This document shows positions 1-9,280 of a stretch of 64,000 nt of DNA, in pieces. The position numbers and the translations under genes were made by a program. How positions within the stretch are numbered: the stretch's first letter is position 1; each line of letters opens with the position of its first letter. The stretch comes from Ignavibacteriota bacterium (GTDB taxonomy: Bacteria > Bacteroidota > Ignavibacteria > Ignavibacteriales > Melioribacteraceae). The stretch spans positions 62,001 to 126,000 of the forward strand of contig JABFGH010000012.1 in assembly GCA_013112585.1 (NCBI GenBank), read 5' to 3'. Below the pieces are notes generated by a model. That model saw only the letters and a program-made list of their open reading frames with translations, ran no database searches and had not been told where the DNA came from.

Positions 1-2
1 AT

Positions 3-1430
3 GAAAAAAATAACAGCAAAGCAGAAAAGTTTTATAAGATCAGAGAGATCGAGGAACCATTTTCCGATTCGTGGATTCGCTGGATAGATGCTGTAAATTT
101 CGGGGCAGGATTTTACGATGGAAATAAGGATGGAATTTATAATCCCGTTGACTTAAACTCCGACAATAAATGGGATTATAACGAAGATAGACCCGATAAT
201 TTTTTAGGTACGCAAGCATGGTGTGTTTATCACGATGGCGTAAATAAAGATCTAAGACGGTTTTCCGTTTACCCCAAAGGTATTGAAATTAGGCAAACAG
301 TTTTTGCAAAAAGTTTCACAAACCAATTAAACAATATTTTGTTTGTTCGATATGCGCTGCTGAATACAGGAATTGCAGCTGATACACTTCATGACCTATA
401 TTTTTCAGTTTTTTCAGATCCCGATATTATTGATGATAATAAGAATTTAATCGGTTGCGATACCGTTTATAATCTGGGTTACAGCTATTATCCCGAGGGC
501 GACACACTGCCTAATGAAAAATATGCTGCCTTCGGTACAGTGTTGTTAAAAGGACCAACGGTAAAAATTCCCGGTGTAACATATTTTGATAATAATAGTG
601 ATAAGATTTTTGATCCGGATATAGATACACCTTTAGATTCTGCTATTAATTATAAAGGTTATTTAGGTATCGATACGGTAGCCGGAGCGGTAAATTTAGA
701 AATGACATCATTCAACCATGGTCCTTCTACGATAAATCCCTGGCATGACCCAACTATTGCCGAACATAGAAAATGGCAGTATGGTGAAACTATGCATGGA
801 CCAATACATATAAGCACATGGGAGTTTGGTAATGGAGCGGAGCTGGGTGAAGATACTGTTGGCATCAACACAAAATTTATGTACTCAGGCAACCCCGTTA
901 CGGGAAAAGGCTGGCTGAACACAGAACCGATTGATCAAAGATTTCTGCAAACTACCGGAACATTTAATTTAGTTAAAGATGAGCCGCAAGAAATTTTCGT
1001 GGCGTATATTGCTTCTGCAGATACGAGTTTTGATCAAACAATTATTCAATTGAAACAAACCGCAGAGTTAGCTCACAAAGCTTATCAAAGAAACTTTGGA
1101 ATTGAGCCTCCTCCCCAAAGTAACATTTCAGCACCGACAGTTATTAAGAGTTATAAATTATTTCAAAATTACCCTAATCCTTTTAACCCTACTACGAAAA
1201 TAAAATTTAGCATTCCCGGCAGCGAAGAGATGTTTGGGAATACATCTCAGGTAAAACTAAAAGTTTACGACATACTGGGAAATGAGATTACAACGCTTGT
1301 AAATGAAAAGAAAGCACCCGGCAATTACGAAGTAGAGTTTGACCCCGTGGGGCTTGCCAGCGGAGTATATATTTACAGATTGGTAACCCCGGAATTTAGT
1401 AGATCGATGAAAATGTTATTGATGAAATAA
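3..1430 (+). CDS. Type IX secreted protein, 5' end outside window (partial)
   Basis: The frame is open from the first full codon at base 3 to the stop at 1430, about 475 residues. The first ATG at 339 lies in mid-protein and is not the start. An Asp/Asn-rich stretch near the visible N-terminus (GNKDGIYNPVDLNSDNKWD) resembles calcium-binding loops of dockerin or thrombospondin-3 type. The last ~90 residues are a type A type IX secretion sorting domain, with QNYPNPFNPTTKIKF, a VYDILGNEITTLVN strand and a final ASGVYIYRL...MLLMK. The protein should be exported and then anchored or released by the Por machinery. The body shows no catalytic family I recognise. It is the first of five such cargo proteins in the left third of the window. 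Confidence 0.85.
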   Translation, partial: EKNNSKAEKFYKIREIEEPFSDSWIRWIDAVNFGAGFYDGNKDGIYNPVDLNSDNKWDYNEDRPDNFLGTQAWCVYHDGVNKDLRRFSVYPKGIEIRQTVFAKSFTNQLNNILFVRYALLNTGIAADTLHDLYFSVFSDPDIIDDNKNLIGCDTVYNLGYSYYPEGDTLPNEKYAAFGTVLLKGPTVKIPGVTYFDNNSDKIFDPDIDTPLDSAINYKGYLGIDTVAGAVNLEMTSFNHGPSTINPWHDPTIAEHRKWQYGETMHGPIHISTWEFGNGAELGEDTVGINTKFMYSGNPVTGKGWLNTEPIDQRFLQTTGTFNLVKDEPQEIFVAYIASADTSFDQTIIQLKQTAELAHKAYQRNFGIEPPPQSNISAPTVIKSYKLFQNYPNPFNPTTKIKFSIPGSEEMFGNTSQVKLKVYDILGNEITTLVNEKKAPGNYEVEFDPVGLASGVYIYRLVTPEFSRSMKMLLMK

Positions 1431-1471
1431 CGACATAAGCCGGAATTGTAATTACAACATTAAAGCACAGA

Positions 1472-2845
1472 TCAATTCAAATGAACCGCTTCAATCAAAT
1501 TCAAGCCGCGGGTAATTGTAAAATTTTCAACAACTTTTTTACTCAAAATATTTCCGTTCCCGCCTAAAAACCTGATTTCAATATTATATTTTCCGGGCTC
1601 AAGATCATACTCCCCAACAAAGGAATAACCGGGCATTGTCCGCCATGAGCGCAAGTCGGCGTTTTCGGTTGCATCAACAGCGGCATTTGCAATTCCCGCT
1701 AAAATATCTCCGAATAATCCGTCGGCTTCTTTTTTAATTGTTCTTCCCAATGCTGATGAACTTATACCTTTTGCAATTGCTCTTGTAATAGTTTTGAAAA
1801 AAATCAAACTCTTATTCGATTCAAAAGTTTTACGGGCAACGCTGCTCATGTTTTCAAGCAGTTCAAGCTCTCCATATTTCTCACCATTTATGTAAACTTC
1901 AATGTCATAAACCTCTGTGCCTTCTTCATGCAGAGTAGGAAACTCAAATTTAAAGTTCCATCCGTATTTTATACCCGGGATAATTATCGGCTGAATGTGA
2001 AACTCTGTTGGATCGGAAATTATAACATAATCATTAAAGGTTGTTATGCGTGCGCCAATAGGTTCTTTCGAAGGTCCGGTGCCGGTAAAAGCGAGTATAT
2101 TTAAATATGTCCCTCTTTCCGAGGTTGTATTTGAAACTGCTGCTGGCATTTCAAAGTTGTAAACATCGGGGTAGGTTTGCCAAGCCTCTTTAAGTTTATC
2201 TAAAGATATGCGGCTGCCGTCATAACTGCCGTCAGCGCGGTAAATCAAATGACTAATATAATGCGATAGTGCATTGCTGTAATAATCCAAATCGGCTGCT
2301 TCAATTTTAAATTCTTGATCCTCCGAACTGTTTAAACTTGCAACTTCCTCTTCCAGTTTTACTTCGTAATATTTTAATTTGTTATTAACCTTTTGCGATT
2401 CTACATAAGCACCGTCAAAGTCTTTCAGTTTCAAATAATTTATTGCTTTAAAAATATTGATATATAGATTTTCGTAAACTTCACCGCTGTATGCAAGTGC
2501 ATTGTCGTTAAGCAGAATAGACATTGCACCTTTTGAAATACTTTTTGTATAGAGTTCATCAATAGCGTCTTCGGCTTTGGTTAGTTCCTCGCTGCTCCTT
2601 TTGTAGTCCCCTTCATAATGATAAATAATACCTTTATCCAGATGAAGTAAAACCCTGTCTTTATCGGCATACTCGCCCTCAAGTTCGGCGTTATCAATTT
2701 TGATTGCTGCTAAATTATAATCTCCCCTTTTAAGATCAGTTAATATTGGAGTATAAAAATTAACATTTGTACTAATTGATGCGCAGCCGTTTACAAGTAC
2801 GATAAAAATAACAGTGATAATAATATTGTATCGATTTGTTTTCAT
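1472..2845 (-). CDS. COG3014-like outer-membrane lipoprotein with helical repeats
   Basis: A 457-residue lipoprotein: the N-terminal hydrophobic segment ends in a lipobox with Cys at residue 21 (VNGCAS). The first half is helical and TPR-like (LHLDKGIIYHYEGDYKRSS, YLKLKDFDGAYVESQKVN). The second half is beta-rich, ending in a segment (EPGKYNIEIRFLGGNGN) that looks like a small Ig-like domain. This matches the uncharacterised COG3014 family, which is often encoded next to LpoB-type lipoproteins, as here: an LpoB-like gene lies 187 bases upstream on the same strand. A role in cell-envelope synthesis is inferred from that pairing only. The molecular function is unknown. Confidence 0.7.
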   Translation of the reverse strand: MKTNRYNIIITVIFIVLVNGCASISTNVNFYTPILTDLKRGDYNLAAIKIDNAELEGEYADKDRVLLHLDKGIIYHYEGDYKRSSEELTKAEDAIDELYTKSISKGAMSILLNDNALAYSGEVYENLYINIFKAINYLKLKDFDGAYVESQKVNNKLKYYEVKLEEEVASLNSSEDQEFKIEAADLDYYSNALSHYISHLIYRADGSYDGSRISLDKLKEAWQTYPDVYNFEMPAAVSNTTSERGTYLNILAFTGTGPSKEPIGARITTFNDYVIISDPTEFHIQPIIIPGIKYGWNFKFEFPTLHEEGTEVYDIEVYINGEKYGELELLENMSSVARKTFESNKSLIFFKTITRAIAKGISSSALGRTIKKEADGLFGDILAGIANAAVDATENADLRSWRTMPGYSFVGEYDLEPGKYNIEIRFLGGNGNILSKKVVENFTITRGLNLIEAVHLN

Positions 2846-2924
2846 TGGAAGTTGTATTTTGAATTAATGCGGTTGACTAAAAATCAAAAGTTGTTATGCT
2901 GAAACAGCCGGTCGGCAAGCGGGT

Positions 2925-3032
2925 TTATCTCAGCATCTGTATAAAAAAACAATAAAATAGAATCCCCAAAAAACTTACTGCCGCAAGAAGGTTCGGAAAA
3001 ATATTGTTTAATACAACCGCAGCTATTATCAA
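2925..3032 (-). other. In-frame hydrophobic extension after the lpoB stop codon
   Basis: Directly after the lpoB TAA, in the same frame, a TTG codon opens 35 codons encoding one likely membrane helix (PNLLAAVSFLGILFYCFFIQ) before a stop at 2925-2927. It could be a tiny TTG-initiated membrane peptide, a stop-readthrough tail or chance. No strong ribosome-binding site precedes the TTG. LpoB proteins normally end near where this one stops, so readthrough is not expected. Confidence 0.2.
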
Positions 3033-3641
3033 TTAATAACTGTAATCAGCTCGACCGATATACTTTTTAATTTTTTTATTTCCAATCCATACTTTTTGAT
3101 TTGTTTCGATATCAATAAGTTCAAGATCAACTTGGTATAACGTTACTTTATCCCCTTCGTAAGCATCCTCAATAGTATTTATAACGCCGCCCATTAAATA
3201 ATCAGCGCCAAGCTCCTGGTAAAATTTTTTCTTCGATTCGGCAGAAGCAAATTCCTGCTGATCTCCGCGTTCTTCTCTTACCTGTTCTCTTTCTTCCGCA
3301 GAAGCAACAAAGCTGACTTTACCCGAGTTAATTAACTCACGTTCGATATCTTTAGAAAAAACTTCCATTGCAATATGTTCGCTGCTTTTGTTTCTAATCT
3401 TACCAACAATAACTACGGGCTTTGTACCGTTTGCCTGCATAAAATCGGTAAGCCATGGTCGTGCTAAAGCGTCTGTTATCATTGCTTCTGCTGTCAATCG
3501 GCTATCTGTATCATTCCACTTGCCGCTTAAGTCAACCACTTCTTTCGAATCAATTCTTTGTACCTCCCTGCTGCTTCCGCATCCGCTTATAATAAATGTG
3601 CTTATTAAAATTAGAATAAAATATTTTCCTAATGATTTCAT
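3033..3641 (-). CDS. lpoB: LpoB-like penicillin-binding-protein activator lipoprotein
   Basis: A 202-residue lipoprotein with lipobox ISGC at residues 18-21. The mature part matches the LpoB family: an R..AEAMITDAL...PWL segment, KPVVIVGKIRNKSSEHI, a conserved QEFASAESKKKFYQELGADY block, and the closing strand ...VDLELIDIETNQKVWIG. LpoB proteins sit in the outer membrane and stimulate the glycosyltransferase of a class A penicillin-binding protein. The length is typical. It is first in a leftward pair with a COG3014-like lipoprotein. The start is supported by the signal peptide and an AGGAG-type ribosome-binding site upstream (ctcctaaa in plus orientation at about 3651). Whether the partner is PBP1b-like cannot be seen here. 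Confidence 0.85.
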   Translation of the reverse strand: MKSLGKYFILILISTFIISGCGSSREVQRIDSKEVVDLSGKWNDTDSRLTAEAMITDALARPWLTDFMQANGTKPVVIVGKIRNKSSEHIAMEVFSKDIERELINSGKVSFVASAEEREQVREERGDQQEFASAESKKKFYQELGADYLMGGVINTIEDAYEGDKVTLYQVDLELIDIETNQKVWIGNKKIKKYIGRADYSY

Positions 3642-3911
3642 TTTTTATTCTCCTAAATATTATTTGTTAGGTAAATTTTTATTTTTGTTAAATAAATATA
3701 AGTCAAATTCAATTAAATTAGTTGAACTATAAGGTGAATTGTTCCCTAAATAAATTGTAAAATTATACACATGTTATTTTAATATGTTTCTAGAAAATGA
3801 ATTTGGATGCTGACAGTTTGTTTCTATTTCCTAGTTTTTTCATTTTGCCTTTTTAATTTTTCCTTATGCATATTAGTTAACTTATTTTAATGAATTATAA
3901 TTTTCTAATCG

Positions 3912-4145
3912 ATGTCCAATTTCCCTTTCGGTTTTAAACATACAGAACATACATGCAGCGATGGCAGCGAGAATAAAAACCATCCCGTTGATTTTGAATG
4001 CACTTACTCCGGTTTAGGCTGGCTGCTTTTTTCAATTGGTATGAGCGCAAAGCCAACCCGTGTTGATTTTATTTGTACTAATTGTAAAAAGATTATTTAT
4101 ACAAGTACCGATTCTAAAATTCTTAATAAATATGTCGGCAGATAA
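3912..4145 (+). CDS. Small Cys/His-containing protein, unknown
   Basis: A 77-residue protein of unknown function. It carries HTCSDG near the N-terminus and a later CTNCKKI pair; with nearby His residues these could bind zinc. A central segment (YSGLGWLLFSIGMS) is moderately hydrophobic. It stands alone between the divergent lpoB unit and gdhA. No convincing Shine-Dalgarno sequence precedes the ATG, as is common in this phylum. The composition looks coding and no other frame is open, but this is the weakest of the free-standing genes in this part. Confidence 0.5.
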   Translation: MSNFPFGFKHTEHTCSDGSENKNHPVDFECTYSGLGWLLFSIGMSAKPTRVDFICTNCKKIIYTSTDSKILNKYVGR

Positions 4146-4265
4146 ACTTTTCCCGGCATAGCTTTGCTCGCTATTCACTTTTCAAAATTATTTACTTTGT
4201 TATAAAGATTTACTATTCTTAATTCAACTAACCTACTAAAGTAATAGACTAAGGGAGTTCAAGTT

Positions 4266-5699
4266 ATGGCAAAACTAAAATCTAAAAACAACCACACAAG
4301 TTTTTTTGAAAATGTATTAAACTTTTTTGACACTGCGGCAAAACACACTAAACATCCTGAAGGCTTACTTGAACAAATAAAATACTGCAACAGTGTTTAC
4401 CGAATGACGTTTCCCGTGCGCGTTGGTACTGACAACTACAAAGTAATAGAAGCCTATCGTGTTGAGCACAGCCACCATAAGTCTCCGGTAAAGGGCGGTA
4501 TAAGATACAGCGTTTCAGTAAATCAAGATGAGGTGATGGCTCTTGCTGCTTTAATGACATTCAAGTGTGCAGTGGTTGATGTACCGTTCGGCGGAGCTAA
4601 AGGGGGTATAAAAATTGACCCTAAGGAATTTACACTGCCGCAGTTGGAAAGAATTACGAGAAGATATACCGCTGAACTTATTAAAAAAAATTTTATCGGT
4701 CCGCAAATTGATGTGCCCGCACCGGATTATGGAACGAGTGCCCGGGAAATGGCGTGGATTGCCGATACTTACAGTCAAATTAAATATGATGCTGTTGACC
4801 CGGCGGGATGTGTAACGGGTAAACCTATTTCGCAAGGAGGAATTAGAGGCAGAAAAGAAGCAACAGGCAAAGGCGTATTTTACGCCACCCGCGAAGCTGT
4901 ATCTGTTGAAGAGGATATGAAAAAATTAGGTCTTTCTACCGGAATTGAAGGTAAGAAAATTATAATACAAGGAGTTGGAAATGTAGGTTATTATGCAGCT
5001 AAATTTTTAGAGGAAGCCGGTGCTGTAATTGTTGGTATCGCTGAATATGAAGGCGGAATATATAACAAAAACGGATTGAAGTTAGATGAGGTAGTTAAAC
5101 ATAGAAAATCGACCGGTTCAATATTAGGCTTTAAAAATGCTGCTGATTTTAAAAATACTATAAAAACCCTTGAACAGAGTTGTGACATATTAATTCCCGC
5201 AGCACTTGAAAATCAAATTACAAAAGATAATGCACCAAGAATAAAAGCTAAATTAATTACCGAAGGTGCAAACGGACCTATAACCCCGGCTGGTGAAAAA
5301 ATTCTACTCGAAAAAGGAGTTATTATTGTTCCCGATTTATATGCAAACGCAGGCGGTGTTACTGTTTCTTATTTCGAGTGGCTAAAAAATTTATCGCATG
5401 TAAGGTTCGGCAGAATGGGTAAAAGGTTTGACGAAGCAGCATTTAAAAATATTGTTGAAACAATGGAACAACTTACCGGAAAAACGATCAATTCGGCACG
5501 CAGGAATTTACTAATCCACGGAGCAGATGAAATTGATTTAGTAAATTCAGGGCTTGAAGATACAATGTGTTCCGCTTATCATGAAATTAGAGAAATTAAA
5601 ATGCGTAATAAAAAAATAAAGGATTTGAGAACTGCAGGTTATGTAGATGCAATCGATAAAGTTGCCGACAGCTATTTGGCTTTGGGAATTTTTCCGTAA
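4266..5699 (+). CDS. gdhA: Glutamate dehydrogenase (Glu/Leu/Phe/Val family)
   Basis: A 477-residue Glu/Leu/Phe/Val dehydrogenase that should interconvert glutamate and 2-oxoglutarate plus ammonium in the cytoplasm. The dimerisation/substrate domain shows PVKGGIRY (Lys76), [18 protein letters not shown] (Lys100 and the catalytic-type Lys112) and PAPDYGTS with the conserved Asp. The Rossmann domain shows [14 protein letters not shown] and [13 protein letters not shown], then [12 protein letters not shown]. The size and the [17 protein letters not shown] tail match the longer Bacteroidota-type branch. The ATG at 4266 has a good AGGGAG site eight bases upstream. The M24 peptidase starts 42 bases downstream and may be cotranscribed. 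Preference for NAD or NADP cannot be decided safely. Confidence 0.92.
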   Translation: MAKLKSKNNHTSFFENVLNFFDTAAKHTKHPEGLLEQIKYCNSVYRMTFPVRVGTDNYKVIEAYRVEHSHHKSPVKGGIRYSVSVNQDEVMALAALMTFKCAVVDVPFGGAKGGIKIDPKEFTLPQLERITRRYTAELIKKNFIGPQIDVPAPDYGTSAREMAWIADTYSQIKYDAVDPAGCVTGKPISQGGIRGRKEATGKGVFYATREAVSVEEDMKKLGLSTGIEGKKIIIQGVGNVGYYAAKFLEEAGAVIVGIAEYEGGIYNKNGLKLDEVVKHRKSTGSILGFKNAADFKNTIKTLEQSCDILIPAALENQITKDNAPRIKAKLITEGANGPITPAGEKILLEKGVIIVPDLYANAGGVTVSYFEWLKNLSHVRFGRMGKRFDEAAFKNIVETMEQLTGKTINSARRNLLIHGADEIDLVNSGLEDTMCSAYHEIREIKMRNKKIKDLRTAGYVDAIDKVADSYLALGIFP

Positions 5700-5741
5700 T
5701 TTAATTTTGAAATTATTTTAAAAAGTTAATGAGGATGAATT

Positions 5742-6935
5742 ATGTCAAAAGAAATGATACTCGCCAAACAAAAACAGGCAGTTGAAATACTAAACGAAAA
5801 AGATATTGATATGTGGCTGACCTTCGTTCGCGAAACGGGGAATATGCAGGACCCAATGATGGATATGATTGTCGGCACCGGTGCAACTTGGTTTTCGGGA
5901 TTTATAATTACAAAAAACGGTGATACCACTGCCGTTATTGGTTCACTGGAAGAAGCTAATATGAAAACCGTTGGAACTTATAAAAACATTGTAAGCTATT
6001 TGAAATCGGTAAAAGAAGATTTAGTAAAAGTAATTGAAAAATATGATCCGAAGAAAATTGCGGTAAACTTTTCACGTAACTCAAGTTTGGCTGATGGATT
6101 AACATACGGATGCTACCTTGAACTGATGGATATTTTGAAAGATACTCCATACAAAGATAGATTAGTTTCTTCCGAAGAAATAGTCGGCGCGCTTAGAGGA
6201 AGAAAATCTCAAATTGAAGTTGATCATATAAAAAACGCTATTAAAGAAACACTAATTATATTTGATGAAGTTACCGATTTCCTTGCTGTAGGAAAATCAG
6301 AATTGGATGTGGCAAATTTTGTAAGGAATATTGTTAAAGAACGCGGATTTGATTTTGCCTGGGATGAAGAACACTGTCCTGCCGTTTTTACAGGTCCCGA
6401 TACTGCAGGCGCACACGCCGGTCCAACTGATAAACAAATTCAGCCGGGTCATGTTATCAACATGGATTTTGGCGTAAAGATCAACGGTTACTGCTCCGAT
6501 CTTCAGCGTACATGGTACGTTTTAAAGGAAGGTGAAACTGAAGCACCTAAAGAAGTGATGAAAGGTTTTAACGTAATTAAAGATGCAATTCAAATGGCGG
6601 CTAAGGAAATTAAACCGGGCAAACAAGGCTGGGAGATTGACGATATTGCCCGAAGCTACATTGTTAAAAATGGATACGAAGAATACCCGCACGGATTGGG
6701 TCATCAGGTAGGCAGAGTTGCGCACGACGGCGGCTCCTTGCTTGGACCAAAATGGGAACGGTATGGAAATATTGTTTATTTACCGATTGAAGTCGGCAAC
6801 GTTTTTACAATTGAACCAAGATTAACAATACCCGGCTACGGCATTGCCACAATGGAAGAAATTGTTTGGGTTACCGAGGATGGATGCGAGTTTTTATCCG
6901 AACCTCAAACTGAGATTTATTTGGTTAAGCCGTAA
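5742..6935 (+). CDS. M24 family metallopeptidase (Xaa-Pro aminopeptidase-like)
   Basis: A 397-residue cytosolic pita-bread metallopeptidase. An N-terminal creatinase-like domain (about residues 1-160) precedes the catalytic domain. The five metal ligands of the M24 family are visible: Asp in NMDFGVKINGYCSDLQRT (two Asp), His in HGLGHQVGR, Glu in FTIEPRL and Glu in ATMEEIVW. Family members remove N-terminal residues, often before proline; substrate specificity cannot be read here. A GAGGA ribosome-binding site at 5731 lies the right distance from the ATG. It follows gdhA closely, so both may serve amino-acid catabolism. Confidence 0.9.
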   Translation: MSKEMILAKQKQAVEILNEKDIDMWLTFVRETGNMQDPMMDMIVGTGATWFSGFIITKNGDTTAVIGSLEEANMKTVGTYKNIVSYLKSVKEDLVKVIEKYDPKKIAVNFSRNSSLADGLTYGCYLELMDILKDTPYKDRLVSSEEIVGALRGRKSQIEVDHIKNAIKETLIIFDEVTDFLAVGKSELDVANFVRNIVKERGFDFAWDEEHCPAVFTGPDTAGAHAGPTDKQIQPGHVINMDFGVKINGYCSDLQRTWYVLKEGETEAPKEVMKGFNVIKDAIQMAAKEIKPGKQGWEIDDIARSYIVKNGYEEYPHGLGHQVGRVAHDGGSLLGPKWERYGNIVYLPIEVGNVFTIEPRLTIPGYGIATMEEIVWVTEDGCEFLSEPQTEIYLVKP

Positions 6936-7060
6936 AGACACAGAGGGTGATTGAATGGCTGCATGATTGCATACTCAATTTACGAGTAATAAAATAATTT
7001 AATTTATTATTTATATTTCATCAGTCGTATAGTTATTCAAGCCGCCCTTCATTTTAAAAA
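6936..7060. other. First part of a 394-base intergenic gap: no gene seen
   Basis: AT-rich sequence after the M24 peptidase stop, with no open frame of note and no clear hairpin terminator. The rest of the gap holds a GC-richer RNA candidate (7073-7144) and then the promoter region of the next gene. Confidence 0.5.
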
Positions 7061-7072
7061 TTTTAGTAATTC

Positions 7073-7144
7073 AAAGTCACACCGTGCAGAACCCGTCAGC
7101 CTTTGGCAGATCGAACTACGGCAGCAAGGAAGTGGAATACTTTT
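7073..7144 (+). ncRNA. Possible structured RNA with an SRP-RNA-like core
   Basis: A GC-richer island of about 70 bases in an AT-rich gap. It contains GTGCAGAACCCGTCAG followed 18-20 bases later by GGCAGCAAGG. These resemble the two strands of the apical helix of bacterial small SRP RNA (GTGaAC..cUCAGG and GGCAGCAAGG). Short flanking complementarity exists (AAGTCAC with GTGGAATACTT). The usual GGAA tetraloop is not present between the strands; an extended segment including GCCTTTGGC is there instead. The identification is therefore tentative, and the plus strand is inferred. Confidence 0.3.
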
Positions 7145-7329
7145 AAGTAACCTACAGTATAAGCACATATCAGACCCCATAGCTTTTCATCATTTCAAAA
7201 TTTTTTATGAATTGTTTAAATAGGGTTACAATTAAAACCGGCTGAATGTTGCTTTATAATTAATATTTATTATGTTGATTATTATAGAATAATTAACATC
7301 TATGAATTTTAATAAGAGGAAAAAACAAA

Positions 7330-9132
7330 ATGAAAAAAGTACTAATGTTTTTATTATTTGTTTCAAGCTATACGCTGGCACAATACACAACTCCCGGTAC
7401 CGGTGTTGATTGGAACCTTGATGACCTTGTAACAAATTCAGCAGGAACAGTAACGGGCGTTTCTCCAAATTATACTATTAACGAACTGGTAACGGTTTCG
7501 GCGAGTGACAAAATTTCCATAGCAGCGGGTGTTACCGTAAACTTTACAACAGCAAATGCCGGCTTTGAAGTTGACGGATCGCTTACTGCAATAGGAACAA
7601 ACTTAGCCGAAATAACCTTTACCTCACCAACCCCCGATTCCACGGGCGCATACGAAGGTTTTCGATTTAATGAAACAAGCGTTGATGCAGAGTGTATTTT
7701 TAACTATGTACGAATTGAATATGCCTACTACGGCTTTCGTGCTGTAGGTGCTTCACCGACCATCACAAACTCAACTTTATATAAATGCCGCAGAGGGGTT
7801 AATTTAAGCAACTCCGATGCTGTAATTCAGTTCAACATAATTGAAAGGTCTTATGAAAACGGTATTAATATGACGCTCGGTTCTAATGCATTAGTTGAGA
7901 ACAATATTCTAGCTTCTAATAACACACGGGCAGTATCGGCAAGAAATCAAATCAGTGTTGGACTGCAAGGCACAAACTCACCTATAATAAGAGGCAATAC
8001 AATTTACGACGGTCAGGGAATTAGAACCGGCGGTATTAGTTTGTGGGTTAGCGGAAGCAGTAATAATTCCGATGCTATAATTGAAAATAACACTATATAC
8101 GATAACAGTTTCGGTATAGCTCTTTACAGCTCAAACGATGGAAACTTAAACGCTATTGTTAGAGGCAACACAATTTACAATAACACAAAAAATCCTGATG
8201 CTTCTGTTTCCGGAAGTGGAATAAATGTTAATGGAAGTCCTTTTAATCAGCCTATAATTACCCGTAACACAATTCACGACAACTGGTGGGGTATTACAAT
8301 TCAAAGCGGTACAAGTGTAGTTCCCGGACCGCAGCCTAATGTAGGTAACATTTTTAATGCCGATACTTCCGATGACGGGTGGAATAAAATTTACAACAAC
8401 ATTCAAGGCACGGATGCTTTTGATCTGTACAACAATTGCACAAATGATATTTTCGCGCACAATAACGATTGGGGTGTTTATGATTCCGCTTCAATCGAAA
8501 ACAATATCTTTCACAAAGTTGATGACCCCGCTCATGGCAGCGTTTTCTTTGTTCCGTTCTGGAACGGAGTAATACCTGTTGAACTGACATCATTTACGGC
8601 AGCCGCTTCAGCCGAAGGGATATTGCTAAACTGGTCAACTGCAACTGAAGTAAATAATTTAGGCTTTGATGTTGAGAGGAATACAAATAGCAGTTGGGAA
8701 AAAATTGGCTTTAAAGAAGGCGCAGGCAGTACAACGAACCCGGTGAATTACTCATTTGTTGATAAAGATAATTTAACCGGTAAGGTCAGTTACAGACTTA
8801 AACAAATTGATTATGACGGTACCACTGAATTCAGCAAAGTAGTTGAAGTTACAATTGATAATGTTGTTAAAGATTTTAATCTTGAACAAAACTACCCGAA
8901 CCCGTTTAACCCAACAACTATAATAAAATTCAGAAGTCAGAAATCAGAATTTGCAACACTAAAAGTATTTGATGCGCTTGGAAGCGAAGTGACAACCCTG
9001 GTAAATAAAATATTACCGGCGGGTGAACATTCCTTTAATTTTGATGCGAGTAATTTGCCAAGCGGAATTTATTATTATAAAATTAATGCAGGTGATTACT
9101 CTCAAACACGCAAAATGATGCTTTTGAAATAG
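7330..9132 (+). CDS. Secreted right-handed beta-helix protein with type IX sorting domain
   Basis: A 600-residue exported protein. A signal peptide covers residues 1-18 (MKKVLMFLLFVSSYTLAQ). Residues ~60-400 are parallel beta-helix repeats of NosD/pectate-lyase style, with recurring units such as ENNTIYDNSFGIAL and RGNTIYNNTK. A linker domain follows (VELTSFTAAASAEGILLNW to the SYRLKQIDYDG region) that often precedes sorting domains in this group. The C-terminus is a type A type IX sorting domain (QNYPNPFNPTTIIKF ... MMLLK). An AGAGGA site precedes the ATG. It is probably a carbohydrate-binding or carbohydrate-degrading surface protein, but catalytic residues cannot be assigned. No obvious operon partner. 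Confidence 0.85.
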   Translation: MKKVLMFLLFVSSYTLAQYTTPGTGVDWNLDDLVTNSAGTVTGVSPNYTINELVTVSASDKISIAAGVTVNFTTANAGFEVDGSLTAIGTNLAEITFTSPTPDSTGAYEGFRFNETSVDAECIFNYVRIEYAYYGFRAVGASPTITNSTLYKCRRGVNLSNSDAVIQFNIIERSYENGINMTLGSNALVENNILASNNTRAVSARNQISVGLQGTNSPIIRGNTIYDGQGIRTGGISLWVSGSSNNSDAIIENNTIYDNSFGIALYSSNDGNLNAIVRGNTIYNNTKNPDASVSGSGINVNGSPFNQPIITRNTIHDNWWGITIQSGTSVVPGPQPNVGNIFNADTSDDGWNKIYNNIQGTDAFDLYNNCTNDIFAHNNDWGVYDSASIENNIFHKVDDPAHGSVFFVPFWNGVIPVELTSFTAAASAEGILLNWSTATEVNNLGFDVERNTNSSWEKIGFKEGAGSTTNPVNYSFVDKDNLTGKVSYRLKQIDYDGTTEFSKVVEVTIDNVVKDFNLEQNYPNPFNPTTIIKFRSQKSEFATLKVFDALGSEVTTLVNKILPAGEHSFNFDASNLPSGIYYYKINAGDYSQTRKMMLLK

Positions 9133-9173
9133 CAGAAGTCAGAATCCAGAATTCAGAAGTCAGAAGTCAGTAG
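9132..9173. repeat. Short tandem repeat of a CAGAAGTCAG-type unit
   Basis: Starting at the stop codon, the sequence repeats cagaagtcag and variants (cagaatccag, aattcagaag) about four times. A related patch, gcagaagacagaag, follows the GH13 gene at about 16709. Non-coding; no function is apparent. Confidence 0.55.
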
Positions 9174-9227
9174 AAAGATAAAACTATATATTTTCTTTGT
9201 GTCCTTTGCGTGGCTTTTCTCAGTGTC

Positions 9228-9257
9228 CTTTGCGGTTAAAGGCTTTTAACCGCAAAG
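9228..9257. terminator. Strong hairpin between convergent genes
   Basis: CTTTGCGGTTAAA (9228-9240) and TTTAACCGCAAAG (9245-9257) form a perfect 13-bp stem with a GGCT loop. GTG and CAC just outside could extend it across a two-base mismatch. It lies between the 3' ends of the beta-helix gene and the flavoprotein gene, so it could end transcripts from both sides. The CCTTTGCG units to its left (9203-9210, 9227-9234) suggest a dispersed repeat family. Confidence 0.6.
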
Positions 9258-9280
9258 AGCACGAAGAACAAATTACATTT

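Noticed and set aside
659-922. 87-codon frame on the minus strand within the first type IX cargo gene
   Set aside because: It lies wholly inside a longer, clearly coding plus-strand frame and shows no protein pattern of its own.
3388-3732. 114-codon plus-strand frame over the lpoB start
   Set aside because: It is antisense to lpoB, whose lipobox and family motifs are clear. The tail runs through the AT-rich promoter region.
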